From: a virus
Virus record (IMG/VR): IMGVR_UViG_3300020156_000025
Coordinates: 1 to 64,000 of that record
DNA length: 64,000 nucleotides
Strand: one strand, 5' to 3'
Below, in pieces: positions 30,906 through 38,900 of the stretch; the stretch's first letter is position 1; each line of letters begins with the position of its first letter. The translations under genes and the position numbers were made by a program. The notes under the pieces are model-generated. The model ran no database searches. It was not told where the DNA came from and saw only the letters and a list, made by a program, of their open reading frames with translations.

Positions 30906-32632
30906 TCTTCGATGAATATTTCGACAAGGTGGTGCTGATCGCGATGGACCCTGCGGGGGAACGCGCGGCAAGGGCCGCGGGGGAGATGGTGCGGCTGGGT
31001 CTGTCGGACAAGACGGAGATCGTGCGCGGGATGCCCGGTAACGAGATGGGCAAGCCGGGATGGTGGCCGAACGGACGGGGTGCGTGGGGGTGCTACCTGT
31101 CGCACTTGGCGCTGCTGATGCGGATGAAGCAAGAGGGCTGGGAGACGTTGCTGCTGCTGGAGGAAGACGTGGTGTTCCAAGAGGACACGGCAACGCTGCT
31201 GCCCGAGGTGATGGCGTCGCTGCCCTCGGACTGGACGCAGTTGTATCTCGGGGGCCAGCACAGGGTGCCGCCGCACCGGCTGCCCGGAACGCCCGCCCTT
31301 GTGAGGGGGAGTAGCATCCACCGCACTCATGCATACGCGGTGCACCGGAAGGGGTTGAACCATTTGATCGCGCACCTGATGGAACTGCCCGCGTTCCAAC
31401 AGGCGAAGAAAGGCGGGACGAAGCTGCACATAGACCACCATTACGAGATGGCTCACCGGGCCAACCGGTGGAAGGTCTATGCGCCGTCGTTCTGGCTGGC
31501 CGGGCAGGGTGCGGGGTGGTCGGAGATACGGGCCAAGCAAGTGACCGCCGCGTGGTGGCACCGGAAGGAGACGCACCGCGAATACCGCGGCTTGCCGGTG
31601 CTGCTGGGGGAGGCTGCCGCGGCCAACTACGGGAACGACGAAACGGAGAAGACCTTGCAGGCGATGGCGGAGGAGGACCCGAGGGAATTCGAGCGCATCC
31701 TTGTGGTTCTCGCGCAACAGGCGTTCCTGCATCAAACCTTGCCCGCGATCCGAAAGGTTCGACCGTGGCAACGGGCATGGCTAGAGGCCAATTGGCCCGC
31801 CGGGGTGGCGCAGCCCGATGATTTCGACCGACTGAGGGATTACCCGAGGGCCAAGCTGTTCGAGCATTCTTGGCTGAATCCCGTGCGCCGGAAAACCAGA
31901 ATCGCAACCGAGAACGATAACATGACACCTGATATTTCGACAGCCGGAGGGGGCAGCCCGTTGTTCGTGTTCAGCTCGCCGCGCAGCGGAAGCACGCTGC
32001 TGGTATCCATACTGGACGGGCACGGGGACATCACGATGAACGGGGAACGCCGGGATTTCCTGTGGAGTCTCCGCAATCTGTGGGACCACCGGGGGGCTTT
32101 GCAGAAAAACTCCCCGCGGGCGTTCCTTCCGATCGACGAGCAGGTGCAACAGGGGAACTTCCCTTCGCACGTGAACCATTCGACGGAAGAGTCGTGGGCG
32201 GAGGGGGTGCGGGCGCTGTTGCGCGGGTGGGTCAATCCGGGGGAAGGGGACCGTTGGTGGGGGATGAAGGACGTGCATGTCGCCAAGCTAGGGATGGGTA
32301 TGGGGGTCGAGATGTGGAGCTGGCTCCAGACCGTGATGCCCGATGCCCGGATCGTGTTTCTGACGCGCGACACGGGAGCGGTGGAGAGGAGCATGGAGCG
32401 GACGCTGGCGTGGTGGGTGCCTAGTTACGGGAACTGCATCGGGAACTGTATGCGCAAGGTGAAGGTGCAGCAGAACGCCTTCCGGGAATATCACGCGCTC
32501 AACCCGTCCACCACGGCACTTGTGGATTACGAGGACCTGACGGATTTCGCCCGCTTGCAGGCGAGCCTAGGGACCATCGGGGTCAAGCTCGATCCGGAGG
32601 TGCACGCGGAAAGAATCGCGGTAAGATTGTGA
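30902..32632 (+). CDS. GT25-like glycosyltransferase fused to sulfotransferase
   Basis: A single 576-residue open frame with two enzyme modules. Residues 1-240 resemble GT25 (LPS-type beta-glycosyltransferases): GAWGCYLSHLALLMRMKQEG, then LLLEEDVVF, the donor motif, and HAYAVHRKGLNHLI. Residues 341-576 form a sulfotransferase: SSPRSGSTLLVSILDGHG near 358-375 (PAPS loop), then RIVFLTRDTGAVERSMERT near 480 (3'-phosphate site). An ATG at 31922 is preceded by the AACCGAGAACGATAAC leader, so the sulfotransferase may also be made alone. The fusion suggests sequential addition of a sugar and sulfate to one product, or two genes recently joined. It starts in an ATGA overlap. Confidence 0.75.
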   Translation: MIFDEYFDKVVLIAMDPAGERAARAAGEMVRLGLSDKTEIVRGMPGNEMGKPGWWPNGRGAWGCYLSHLALLMRMKQEGWETLLLLEEDVVFQEDTATLLPEVMASLPSDWTQLYLGGQHRVPPHRLPGTPALVRGSSIHRTHAYAVHRKGLNHLIAHLMELPAFQQAKKGGTKLHIDHHYEMAHRANRWKVYAPSFWLAGQGAGWSEIRAKQVTAAWWHRKETHREYRGLPVLLGEAAAANYGNDETEKTLQAMAEEDPREFERILVVLAQQAFLHQTLPAIRKVRPWQRAWLEANWPAGVAQPDDFDRLRDYPRAKLFEHSWLNPVRRKTRIATENDNMTPDISTAGGGSPLFVFSSPRSGSTLLVSILDGHGDITMNGERRDFLWSLRNLWDHRGALQKNSPRAFLPIDEQVQQGNFPSHVNHSTEESWAEGVRALLRGWVNPGEGDRWWGMKDVHVAKLGMGMGVEMWSWLQTVMPDARIVFLTRDTGAVERSMERTLAWWVPSYGNCIGNCMRKVKVQQNAFREYHALNPSTTALVDYEDLTDFARLQASLGTIGVKLDPEVHAERIAVRL

Positions 32633-33192
32633 TGCAGGTGTTCCGGATCAGTGACGCGCCCCGCGAGGGGGAAACCCCGATAAAACCCGTGTGGGGGTTG
32701 GGGAAGGTGCGGGGGAATTGCTCGGCGCAGGCGTCGGCGATGGCCGCGGTGCTGCGGACGGACGTGTATCCGGCGGTGGTGCTGGAGCACGACGCGGAGC
32801 GTCTGCGGGAGGGGTGGCCGGATTTTGCACAATGTGCAAACGCGGGCATGGACTGGTTGTGGTTGGGGGGTTCAACCATCTGGTGCGATGAGCGGGGGGA
32901 GGAAGTCCGGGACAGGCCGATGCCGTGGATGCCGTCTCCGGTGGCGGGGGTGGCGAAGGTGGACGGGCTCTACACGACGCACGCGGTGGCGATCCTGACG
33001 CCGGACGGGGCGATGCGGGCGCTGTGCGCCGCACTGCAAGGAATCCGCAAGGGGTGGCCGGTGGACGTGGCGATCATCATGGAGTGCAGGCATATGGGCT
33101 GGGAACGCTGGTGCGTGACCGAGCCGTGGTTCTGCCAGCGGGGGGTGAACCGCAGGTGGACGGACAAACCGCTGCCGCCGCCCTTGCCATGA
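32632..33192 (+). CDS. GT25-like glycosyltransferase fragment-like protein
   Basis: A 186-residue protein with partial GT25 similarity: YPAVVLEHDAERLREGW (LEDD-equivalent), WLWLGGST, and VDGLYTTHAVAILTPDGAMR in the family order. The donor acidic pair is altered (LEHD), and the N-terminal CxxSH block is missing, so activity is doubtful. It begins TGATG with the previous gene and ends in an ATGA overlap with the next. Palindrome copy 10 lies inside. Confidence 0.55.
   Translation: MQVFRISDAPREGETPIKPVWGLGKVRGNCSAQASAMAAVLRTDVYPAVVLEHDAERLREGWPDFAQCANAGMDWLWLGGSTIWCDERGEEVRDRPMPWMPSPVAGVAKVDGLYTTHAVAILTPDGAMRALCAALQGIRKGWPVDVAIIMECRHMGWERWCVTEPWFCQRGVNRRWTDKPLPPPLP
32824..32840. repeat. Palindrome copy 10, inside GT25-like gene
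   Basis: TTTGCACAATGTGCAAA, perfect arms and a unique CAATG core, encoding AQCAN. Confidence 0.75.
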
Positions 33193-33929
33193 GGACTCTG
33201 GTGCTGTCCTGCGACACGCTGGGAATGGAGGTGATTCCGACCGTGATCCGCTCGGTCGAACGGCACACGGAGGGGGCGCTGCGGGTGGTGGTGTATTCAC
33301 GGGGAATGCATGCGGAGGGGTTCAGGAGGGGTAGGCTGGAGGTGGAGTTCCGCAGACCGAGGGAAGAATTCGGGCAAGCCAAGGGGCGGATCGCCGCGGA
33401 AATGTTCGACCGCTTGTGGTGCATTGCGGATTTGCAGGACACGGAACGGGTGATGATTCTGGACTGGGACCAACTGGCGGTCGGATGTCTGGAGGAGCTG
33501 TGGGACGTGGAGATGACGGGGCAATTCGGGGCGTTCGTGCGCTCGCCCTTCGGCAAGACGTTCAAGTCGTCCCGGTGGATAGGGGAAGGTTACTGGGCGC
33601 AGGACATGCCGGGGGTGGAGCAACCGTTTTTCCGTTTCGGGGGGATGTTGAATCTGGAGGAGTGCCGGAAGGCGGGGATTTTGCAAACCGTGCAAGGGTT
33701 GGCGGGGAATGGATCGACCGAGCAGGCGTTGCTGGCCCACGCAATGGGAGGGAACTACGCGGGGTTGGACCGGAAATGGAACAATCTTGTCAAATACGAG
33801 GGCTTGGTTCCGGATGCCCGCATCCTGCATTGGCACGGGGGGAAGAAGCCTTGGAGCCACGACGGGCTGGACCATGCGGAGTTGTGGCACGCGGCCCGGT
33901 GCTCGTGGAGGGAAATCCGGTTGACTTGA
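33189..33929 (+). CDS. GT8-like glycosyltransferase
   Basis: A 246-residue protein of the GT-A fold type: MRTLVLSCDTLGMEVIPTVI at the N terminus, MILDWDQLAVGCLEELWDV with a DxD-like metal site (DWDQ), FFRFGGMLNLE in mid, and LVPDARILHWHGGKKPWSHD near the C terminus, which matches the HxxGxxKPW donor-binding motif. It transfers a hexose or hexosamine to an acceptor that cannot be told from sequence. Palindrome copy 11 lies within the gene. Confidence 0.7.
   Translation: MRTLVLSCDTLGMEVIPTVIRSVERHTEGALRVVVYSRGMHAEGFRRGRLEVEFRRPREEFGQAKGRIAAEMFDRLWCIADLQDTERVMILDWDQLAVGCLEELWDVEMTGQFGAFVRSPFGKTFKSSRWIGEGYWAQDMPGVEQPFFRFGGMLNLEECRKAGILQTVQGLAGNGSTEQALLAHAMGGNYAGLDRKWNNLVKYEGLVPDARILHWHGGKKPWSHDGLDHAELWHAARCSWREIRLT
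33680..33696. repeat. Palindrome copy 11, inside GT8-like gene
   Basis: TTTGCAAACCGTGCAAG, one mismatch, encoding LQTVQ. Confidence 0.7.
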
Positions 33930-33950
33930 AGTGTCGGGGTGGGGCATGGT
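33921..33950 (+). promoter_or_regulatory. Candidate promoter before second fibre gene
   Basis: TTGACT, an 18-bp spacer and CATGGT, with the fibre ATG at 33957 only 6 nt after the -10. The -35 overlaps the stop codon region of the GT8-like gene. Confidence 0.35.
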
Positions 33951-33956
33951 CCGGGC

Positions 33957-36308
33957 ATGGAGCTGGTCCTCAACCTTAACACCGTCACCTTCGTTCAAAA
34001 GGTCGATGTGAGTCTGGAAGTCACGGGGTTTTCTTGCAAGGTGAGGGATACCTTGCAGCTCGACGTGAAATTCTCGAACGGTCTGGCGCTGGTCGCCCCG
34101 GGGGAGGAAGTATCGCTGGTGTTCGGTATCAAGGAGACGCTGGCCGACACGGAATTCCTGGCCTATATCGCGACGTGGACGGAGGTGGAGGCCGGACATT
34201 ACCGGGGTCAGTTGTCGCTCAACACGGCGAATCTGGTGGGGGCCATCGGGAGTGCCGAATCGCTGGCCGCGCTCGGGGAGTTGACGTGGAGCACGGACGG
34301 AGGGGAGCAATGGCAGTCCAGTCCGACGCTGAACGTGACGATCCGGGGGGACGTGGTGACGGGGCTGGAATCCGCGCCCTTGAACATGCCCACGGCGAAC
34401 GGGGTGCCGTCGCCCATCGACATTTCGGGGGAGCCGTTGAACGAGACGCTGGCAATGGCGTCGATCAACTCCACGCTGGTCGATGCGGTGGACGGGGAGA
34501 CCCTGACTTTGAACGGGGTGGTGTTCACGTTCCGGGATTACCCCGCGAGCGAGCCGCTCGACGTGCTGATCGCCATAGGGGACCCGGGTGCCACGCGGGC
34601 CAACCTTGCCGCGAAGCTGGTCACGTATGAGGCCAACACGCGCGTGATCGCGACGAACGGGTCCGGGATCTCGCTCACGTCCCGGGACCGCGGGGTGGAC
34701 GGGAATGCCATGACTCTTTCGACGGACTCCGCGGGGTTTGAGGTCACGCCTTTCGCGGGCGGGGTGGACGGGACGCCGGGAGGACGGGGGCAGTTGGCGT
34801 ATTCGGACAACGGACTGACCTACGAATGCTCGGACGATTTTCCTTACACGTGGGTGGGGCATGCGACCGGGAACTCGTCGCAAGGGGCGCAGGGGGAGGC
34901 CGATGCCGGGAAGCTGGCGGAATTCGCGGCGGACGGGGCACTGGCCGCATCGGAGAAGTTCACGGTCCGGGACAACACGCCGCCCGCCGGAACGTGGGAT
35001 GTCCGGTTGCGGTCATCGTCCGGGGTGCAGCGTGTCGAGTTCCAGCAGAACGCTCATGAGCTTCTGGTCGCCGCCCCGACGTTGACGGGAGACCTGACGC
35101 AGACGCACCAGAACCGGAGTGGAACGATTCCGGCGGCGCGCTCCTACGCGACCGAGGCAGCCGCCCTTGCGGCCAATTCCTCGGGCAATACCAAATTGCT
35201 CAAGAACGGGGAGATCTACGAGGACGTGGCGAGCGGGGTGGTGCGGGCCGTGCCCGGATACCCCACGGTGACGACATCCAGTCCGGCAAGCGGAGGGTCC
35301 GTCACCTTGACCGATCTGGTGGATTCGCTGTATATCGTCAATTCTTCAGGGGTGTTGGCCGCGCTCACGGTGAACTTTCCGGGGGTGTCGGCGTGCCGGA
35401 ACGGGCAGACCATCAGCATCCGGTTCGACTGCAACGTGACCGCACTGACGTGGGCGGCGGGATTAGCCACGATCCTTAACGCGCCGGTGTCGGCGGGGGC
35501 GAACCAGACATACACCTTCGTCTGCTACGGTGTGTCGGGACTGGGCAGCCCCGTGTGGCAGTGCGTTTCGCGCACCTTCCCCCAGTCGGAGGCGATCGAA
35601 TCCTTGTGGGACATGCACCGCGTGGTGCAGTTGCCGTATTTCACTTCCGTGGTATCGGGGACGGCCTCAAGCTCGGCGGCTTTGCAGGTCCTCGGAATCG
35701 GGGTGCACTGCGGAACGTCGAACGGGAGTTACGCCCGCGGGATCGTGGGTGCATCGACGAATTTCGATCCGCAGACCACGGGAGGAAACATGCGCGCGGG
35801 GCAGCGCATGCGCTTCTGCGCCGTGGGGGAGTTCGTCGCTCTGGCGGTGGCCAACGGCGGGGTGCTCCGCATGCTGGTCGGGGCCACGGTCGCCGCTCCG
35901 CCCCTTGCCGACGCGAACGCGCTTTCCGCCGCGGGCTTCGGGGTCGAGTGGGCCTACGACGGTGCGAACTCCCGCATGCAGGTCAGGTTGGTGAGCCACA
36001 ACGGCACGACCTACCAGACTTCCGCGTGGGCTCCGTTCCGTGCGGAACACAACCGCAGATGCGCGATCATTCTGGACCACGTGGGGGACGGGACGCTGAA
36101 CCTTTACGCGGCGGAAAACGGACCGACGGACCGCGGGTGTCCGAGGCCCAATCCGGTCGCGGTGGCGACGTTGTTCGGGGTGCCCACGGGGACACTCGGC
36201 GGGGGCTATGTCGCGTTCGACGCCGTATCCGCATCCGCCGCATCCGCACCGTCCTTCGGATCGTCGCTGAGGTTCAAGCTCAGGGAGGTCAGGCTGGTGC
36301 TGGATTGA
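33957..36308 (+). CDS. Tail fibre / receptor-binding protein
   Basis: A 783-residue, Ser/Thr/Gly/Ala-rich beta protein. An N-terminal Ig-like attachment part (residues 1-130: VDVSLEVTGFSCKVRDTLQL) is followed by repeated beta units, a segment like other fibre C termini (VTLTDLVDSLYIVNSSGVLA), and a final domain with VRLVSHNGTTYQTSAWAPF and GDGTLNLYAAENGPTD that matches the C terminus of the tailspike at 2271-4931. This shared domain is probably a carbohydrate-binding or trimerisation head. It has no enzyme motif. Confidence 0.75.
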   Translation: MELVLNLNTVTFVQKVDVSLEVTGFSCKVRDTLQLDVKFSNGLALVAPGEEVSLVFGIKETLADTEFLAYIATWTEVEAGHYRGQLSLNTANLVGAIGSAESLAALGELTWSTDGGEQWQSSPTLNVTIRGDVVTGLESAPLNMPTANGVPSPIDISGEPLNETLAMASINSTLVDAVDGETLTLNGVVFTFRDYPASEPLDVLIAIGDPGATRANLAAKLVTYEANTRVIATNGSGISLTSRDRGVDGNAMTLSTDSAGFEVTPFAGGVDGTPGGRGQLAYSDNGLTYECSDDFPYTWVGHATGNSSQGAQGEADAGKLAEFAADGALAASEKFTVRDNTPPAGTWDVRLRSSSGVQRVEFQQNAHELLVAAPTLTGDLTQTHQNRSGTIPAARSYATEAAALAANSSGNTKLLKNGEIYEDVASGVVRAVPGYPTVTTSSPASGGSVTLTDLVDSLYIVNSSGVLAALTVNFPGVSACRNGQTISIRFDCNVTALTWAAGLATILNAPVSAGANQTYTFVCYGVSGLGSPVWQCVSRTFPQSEAIESLWDMHRVVQLPYFTSVVSGTASSSAALQVLGIGVHCGTSNGSYARGIVGASTNFDPQTTGGNMRAGQRMRFCAVGEFVALAVANGGVLRMLVGATVAAPPLADANALSAAGFGVEWAYDGANSRMQVRLVSHNGTTYQTSAWAPFRAEHNRRCAIILDHVGDGTLNLYAAENGPTDRGCPRPNPVAVATLFGVPTGTLGGGYVAFDAVSASAASAPSFGSSLRFKLREVRLVLD

Positions 36309-36345
36309 GGATTGACTCGGGCGGGCTGACAGGGGATGAAGGGGC

Positions 36346-36672
36346 ATGCCAAATCCCATTGTCTCCATCAGTCCGGTCGATGATGCCAACGCTTGCTTGC
36401 TGCCGGTGCAGCCGGGACCGGAGAAGACATGTGCCGTGGCCGTGGCGTGCGAGGACGCATCCGATGCCGCGGTGGTGGATTTCACGTGGGAACTCCAGTT
36501 CAAGCCCGCCGGGGCCGCGACGTGGCACGGTATCCCGGAGGAGGAGGGGGGCACGGCAACGCGGACGGGTCCGGGGCTGGTGGAGTTCAGTCCCACGCAC
36601 CTGTGTGAATATCGGGTGGCGGTGACGGCGCTCGGAACCGGCGGTGCGGCGGTGTTCGTGACCACGAACTAG
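36346..36672 (+). CDS. Small Ig-like/fibronectin-like protein
   Basis: A 108-residue protein with strand-like segments (VVDFTWELQFKPAGAATWHG, LVEFSPTHLCEYRVAVTALG), looking like one fibronectin-III or Ig-like domain. It follows the fibre gene and may decorate the fibre or capsid. Assignment is by pattern only. Confidence 0.5.
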   Translation: MPNPIVSISPVDDANACLLPVQPGPEKTCAVAVACEDASDAAVVDFTWELQFKPAGAATWHGIPEEEGGTATRTGPGLVEFSPTHLCEYRVAVTALGTGGAAVFVTTN

Positions 36673-36691
36673 AGGGGGGTGGAATCGGGGC

Positions 36692-36720
36692 TTGGCATGA
36701 TGGTCGGGATAGTCTAGGTA
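36692..36720 (+). promoter_or_regulatory. Weak candidate lysis promoter
   Basis: TTGGCA, a 17-bp spacer and TAGGTA, 17 nt before the spanin ATG. The -10 does not end in T, so support is weak. Confidence 0.25.
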
Positions 36721-36737
36721 TCCTGACCATTCAAGCC

Positions 36738-37409
36738 ATGAGACCTAACCGATGGATCGCGCTGGCCGCGTGCATGCTCGCCCTTGCGGGATGCGCGGGA
36801 ACACAGAAGGTAGCCCCGCGGGTAGTGCAGGCCGAGGTGCCCAAGGCACGGGCCGTCGCGCCGGTCGCCGGAAAGGTGCGGGACAACGCTCATGCCGTGG
36901 AGGTGTCCGCGGCCAAGGTGGAGGTGACGGCGGCGAACGTGTCGCGGGAGGCGAAGGACTTGCGCCGCATCGTGGGCTCGCTGACGACGGAAGCGGAACG
37001 CCTGCGGAAGGTGGAGGCGATGACGGCGCAGGAGAAGGCCGACCTGTGGGCCAAGCTCACGGAAGTGTCCCGGTCCTCGGCGCTGCTGGAGTCCTACGTG
37101 GAGGAACAGAACAAGGCACTGTCGGTCCATCACGAGCAACGCAGGCAACTGACGGTGGCGATCGCCGAGCTGGAGGGGGCGGTGCGGGAAAAGGACACGG
37201 AGGTGGCGGGTCTGAGGTTGCAGCTCAAGGACGAGGAGGAGAGCGCGAAGACGCAGGCCGAGTTCGCCCGCACGGAATCGCAGCGGGCCGACCGGGAAGC
37301 GGCGAAGGCGGCGACCTCGAAAGGGACCGCGAAAGCCTTGGGCTGGGGGCTGGTAGCGGTGTCGCTGCTGCTGGCAGGGGCATGCGTGGTGATCTATCTC
37401 CGCAGGTAA
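36738..37409 (+). CDS. Unimolecular spanin (u-spanin) candidate
   Basis: A 223-residue protein with a lipoprotein signal, MRPNRWIALAACMLALAGC (lipobox LAGC, Cys 19), a periplasmic Ala/Glu-rich coiled coil (about 50-190), and a C-terminal membrane segment, LGWGLVAVSLLLAGACVVIYL, ending in RR. This is the T1 gp11-type architecture: the lipid anchors it in the outer membrane and the transmembrane domain in the inner membrane. It would fuse the membranes after wall digestion. Gene order spanin-holin-endolysin supports the call and implies an outer membrane. Confidence 0.8.
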   Translation: MRPNRWIALAACMLALAGCAGTQKVAPRVVQAEVPKARAVAPVAGKVRDNAHAVEVSAAKVEVTAANVSREAKDLRRIVGSLTTEAERLRKVEAMTAQEKADLWAKLTEVSRSSALLESYVEEQNKALSVHHEQRRQLTVAIAELEGAVREKDTEVAGLRLQLKDEEESAKTQAEFARTESQRADREAAKAATSKGTAKALGWGLVAVSLLLAGACVVIYLRR

Positions 37410-37440
37410 ACGGCTGGAGGAAACAAAACGAACCGACATT

Positions 37441-37839
37441 ATGAAATTCGACACGCTGAAATCGAACTGGCGGGAGTTGCTGGGAATCCTGCTGACGCTA
37501 GGGTTGCTGGTCGTGCTCGCCCTTGCGCTGGGATCGAGGGAGGTGGCGGGGGGTGCGCCCCCGGAACCGCTGCCGGAGGGATACGGGGAAGGACGGCCTT
37601 ACTTGGCTCTGATCCTGACGTTCCTCTTGGGGATGGTGGGGAACATGCTCCAGTTCTGCCTGTGCCTCGGGATGGCATGGTTCGGGTTGCGGGTGACGCT
37701 GCCGGAATCGGCCAAGGTGATTTTCTCCCGCACGTTCGACACGTGGTGGAAGGGGGGGACGACGCAGGAGCATATCCGGATCGGGCTGGTGGCCGCGGCG
37801 GTGCTCGCCCTTGTCGCCGGGTTGGTGTCGATCAACTGA
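37441..37839 (+). CDS. Holin candidate
   Basis: A 132-residue membrane protein with three predicted membrane segments: WRELLGILLTLGLLVVLALA (N-terminal), LALILTFLLGMVGNMLQFCL and GMAWFGLRV (middle), and IGLVAAAVLALVAGLVSI (C-terminal). Charges are mostly between segments. It lies between the spanin and endolysin genes, as holins do. No family motif is recognised. AACGAACCGACATT precedes the ATG. Confidence 0.65.
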   Translation: MKFDTLKSNWRELLGILLTLGLLVVLALALGSREVAGGAPPEPLPEGYGEGRPYLALILTFLLGMVGNMLQFCLCLGMAWFGLRVTLPESAKVIFSRTFDTWWKGGTTQEHIRIGLVAAAVLALVAGLVSIN

Positions 37840-37845
37840 CAACCT

Positions 37846-37862
37846 TTTGCAAACCGTGCAAA
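37846..37862. repeat. Palindrome copy 12 (operator-like)
   Basis: TTTGCAAACCGTGCAAA, perfect consensus, 7 nt after the holin stop and containing both possible endolysin start codons (TTG 37847, GTG 37856). Confidence 0.8.
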
Positions 37863-38584
37863 AACGCCTGCGACCGAATGGACTGGAGTGGTCATTGACG
37901 GTGCTCACCGCGTTGGCGTGGGGCACCTTGCTGTTGTTCCTGATGCAGACGTGCAAGGGGGCCACGGGGAACATTGCAGCGGGACCGCTGGAAATCTCCC
38001 CGCAGGCGCATGCGCTGATCGTCAAGCATGAGACGGGAGGGGAAGCGTATTACCGGCGCTACCTGTCGAAGCCGTCTTGGCCGGGGGGTCAGAGCGGGGT
38101 CACGGTGGGCATCGGCTACGATGTGGGGTATAACACGAAGGCGCAGGTGCTGGCCGATTGGAAGCGGCTGCCGGAGGTGCAGCGGAACGCGCTCGCCACG
38201 GCTGCCGGGGTGAAGGGGGCGCTGGCCAAGCAACGTGCCCGGGGGTTGCGATGGTTCGGGGTGCCGTGGCCGCAGGCCAAGGAGGTGTTCGAGGCGCGGA
38301 GCATGCCCCGGTTCGGGGTGCTCGTGGCCAAGGCGTTCCCGGGAGTGACCACGATGCACCCGCACGTTCAGGGGGTGATGCTGTCGCTGGGGTTCAACCG
38401 GGGGACCGCGATGGCGGGGGCGTCCCGGCTGGAGATGCGGCAGTGCCGGGAGGCAATCCCGGAGAACCCGCGCGCCTTGCCGGGGTATATCCGCAGGATG
38501 AAAAGGCTGTGGGTCGGGAAGGGACTGGACGGATTGTTGCAACGGAGGGAAGAAGAAGCTTGCCTGATCGAGCGGGCCTTGTAG
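37856..38584 (+). CDS. Signal-anchored endolysin (lysozyme-like)
   Basis: A 242-residue protein from GTG 37856 (TTG at 37847 would add three residues; no ATG lies before the membrane segment). The N-terminal WSLTVLTALAWGTLLLFLM is a signal anchor, possibly of SAR type. The catalytic part, AHALIVKHETGGEAYYRRYL, then GVTVGIGYDVGYN, has a Glu in HETGG, a GIGYD core like lysozyme-type hydrolases, and a later LSLGFNRGT segment. It would degrade peptidoglycan after holin triggering. The start codons lie within a copy of the dispersed palindrome. Confidence 0.72.
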   Translation: MQKRLRPNGLEWSLTVLTALAWGTLLLFLMQTCKGATGNIAAGPLEISPQAHALIVKHETGGEAYYRRYLSKPSWPGGQSGVTVGIGYDVGYNTKAQVLADWKRLPEVQRNALATAAGVKGALAKQRARGLRWFGVPWPQAKEVFEARSMPRFGVLVAKAFPGVTTMHPHVQGVMLSLGFNRGTAMAGASRLEMRQCREAIPENPRALPGYIRRMKRLWVGKGLDGLLQRREEEACLIERAL

Positions 38585-38648
38585 GGTGGGCGTCGGTTTC
38601 CCGCGCCGGGGGGTGCACAAGGGGAGCCGTCCATAAGAGACTAAAGTC

Positions 38649-38695
38649 ACACCCCGCGCGCATGATCCAAGGGGAGGCATGCCGCGGGGTGTTTC
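38649..38695 (+). terminator. Terminator after lysis genes
   Basis: ACACCCCGCG, a one-base bulge and GCATG pair with CATGC plus CGCGGGGTGT (15 bp) around a 13-nt loop, then TTTCGTG. The T-tract is short, so it may be partly Rho-dependent. Confidence 0.65.
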
Positions 38696-38822
38696 GTGCC
38701 CGCGTGTCACACTCTATAATACGGCGTGCCGTGTAACCGCTGCTAACCCCCCGGAACCGAAAATAATCGGATTTCGCCGTCAAGTAATACTCAATGAGTT
38801 ACGACGATTTATACCCCTCGTT

Positions 38823-38839
38823 AATGCAAACTTTGCAAA
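38823..38839. repeat. Palindrome copy 13 (operator-like)
   Basis: AATGCAAACTTTGCAAA, ending 6 bp before the -35 of the early promoter at 38846. Steric control of that promoter is likely if a protein binds. Confidence 0.8.
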
Positions 38840-38845
38840 ATCGAC

Positions 38846-38873
38846 TTGCTAAACGAAACCCGGACTGTATCCT
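38846..38873 (+). promoter_or_regulatory. Early promoter 1
   Basis: TTGCTA, a 16-bp spacer, TATCCT. It belongs to a six-member family sharing TTGCTAAACGAAACCCG. It immediately follows palindrome copy 13 and would drive the 38901 gene with a short leader. Confidence 0.75.
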
Positions 38874-38900
38874 GTGGACACATTCGATCTGCTTCCGCCC

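Larger units (their letters stand above)
38585..38900. other. Late/early boundary non-coding region
   Basis: A 316-bp stretch without a gene. It contains the endolysin terminator (38649-38695), an AT-rich stretch (38705-38825, clearly below the window GC), palindrome copy 13 and an early promoter. Its last 38 bp of palindrome plus promoter match 62413-62450 with one difference. Confidence 0.7.
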
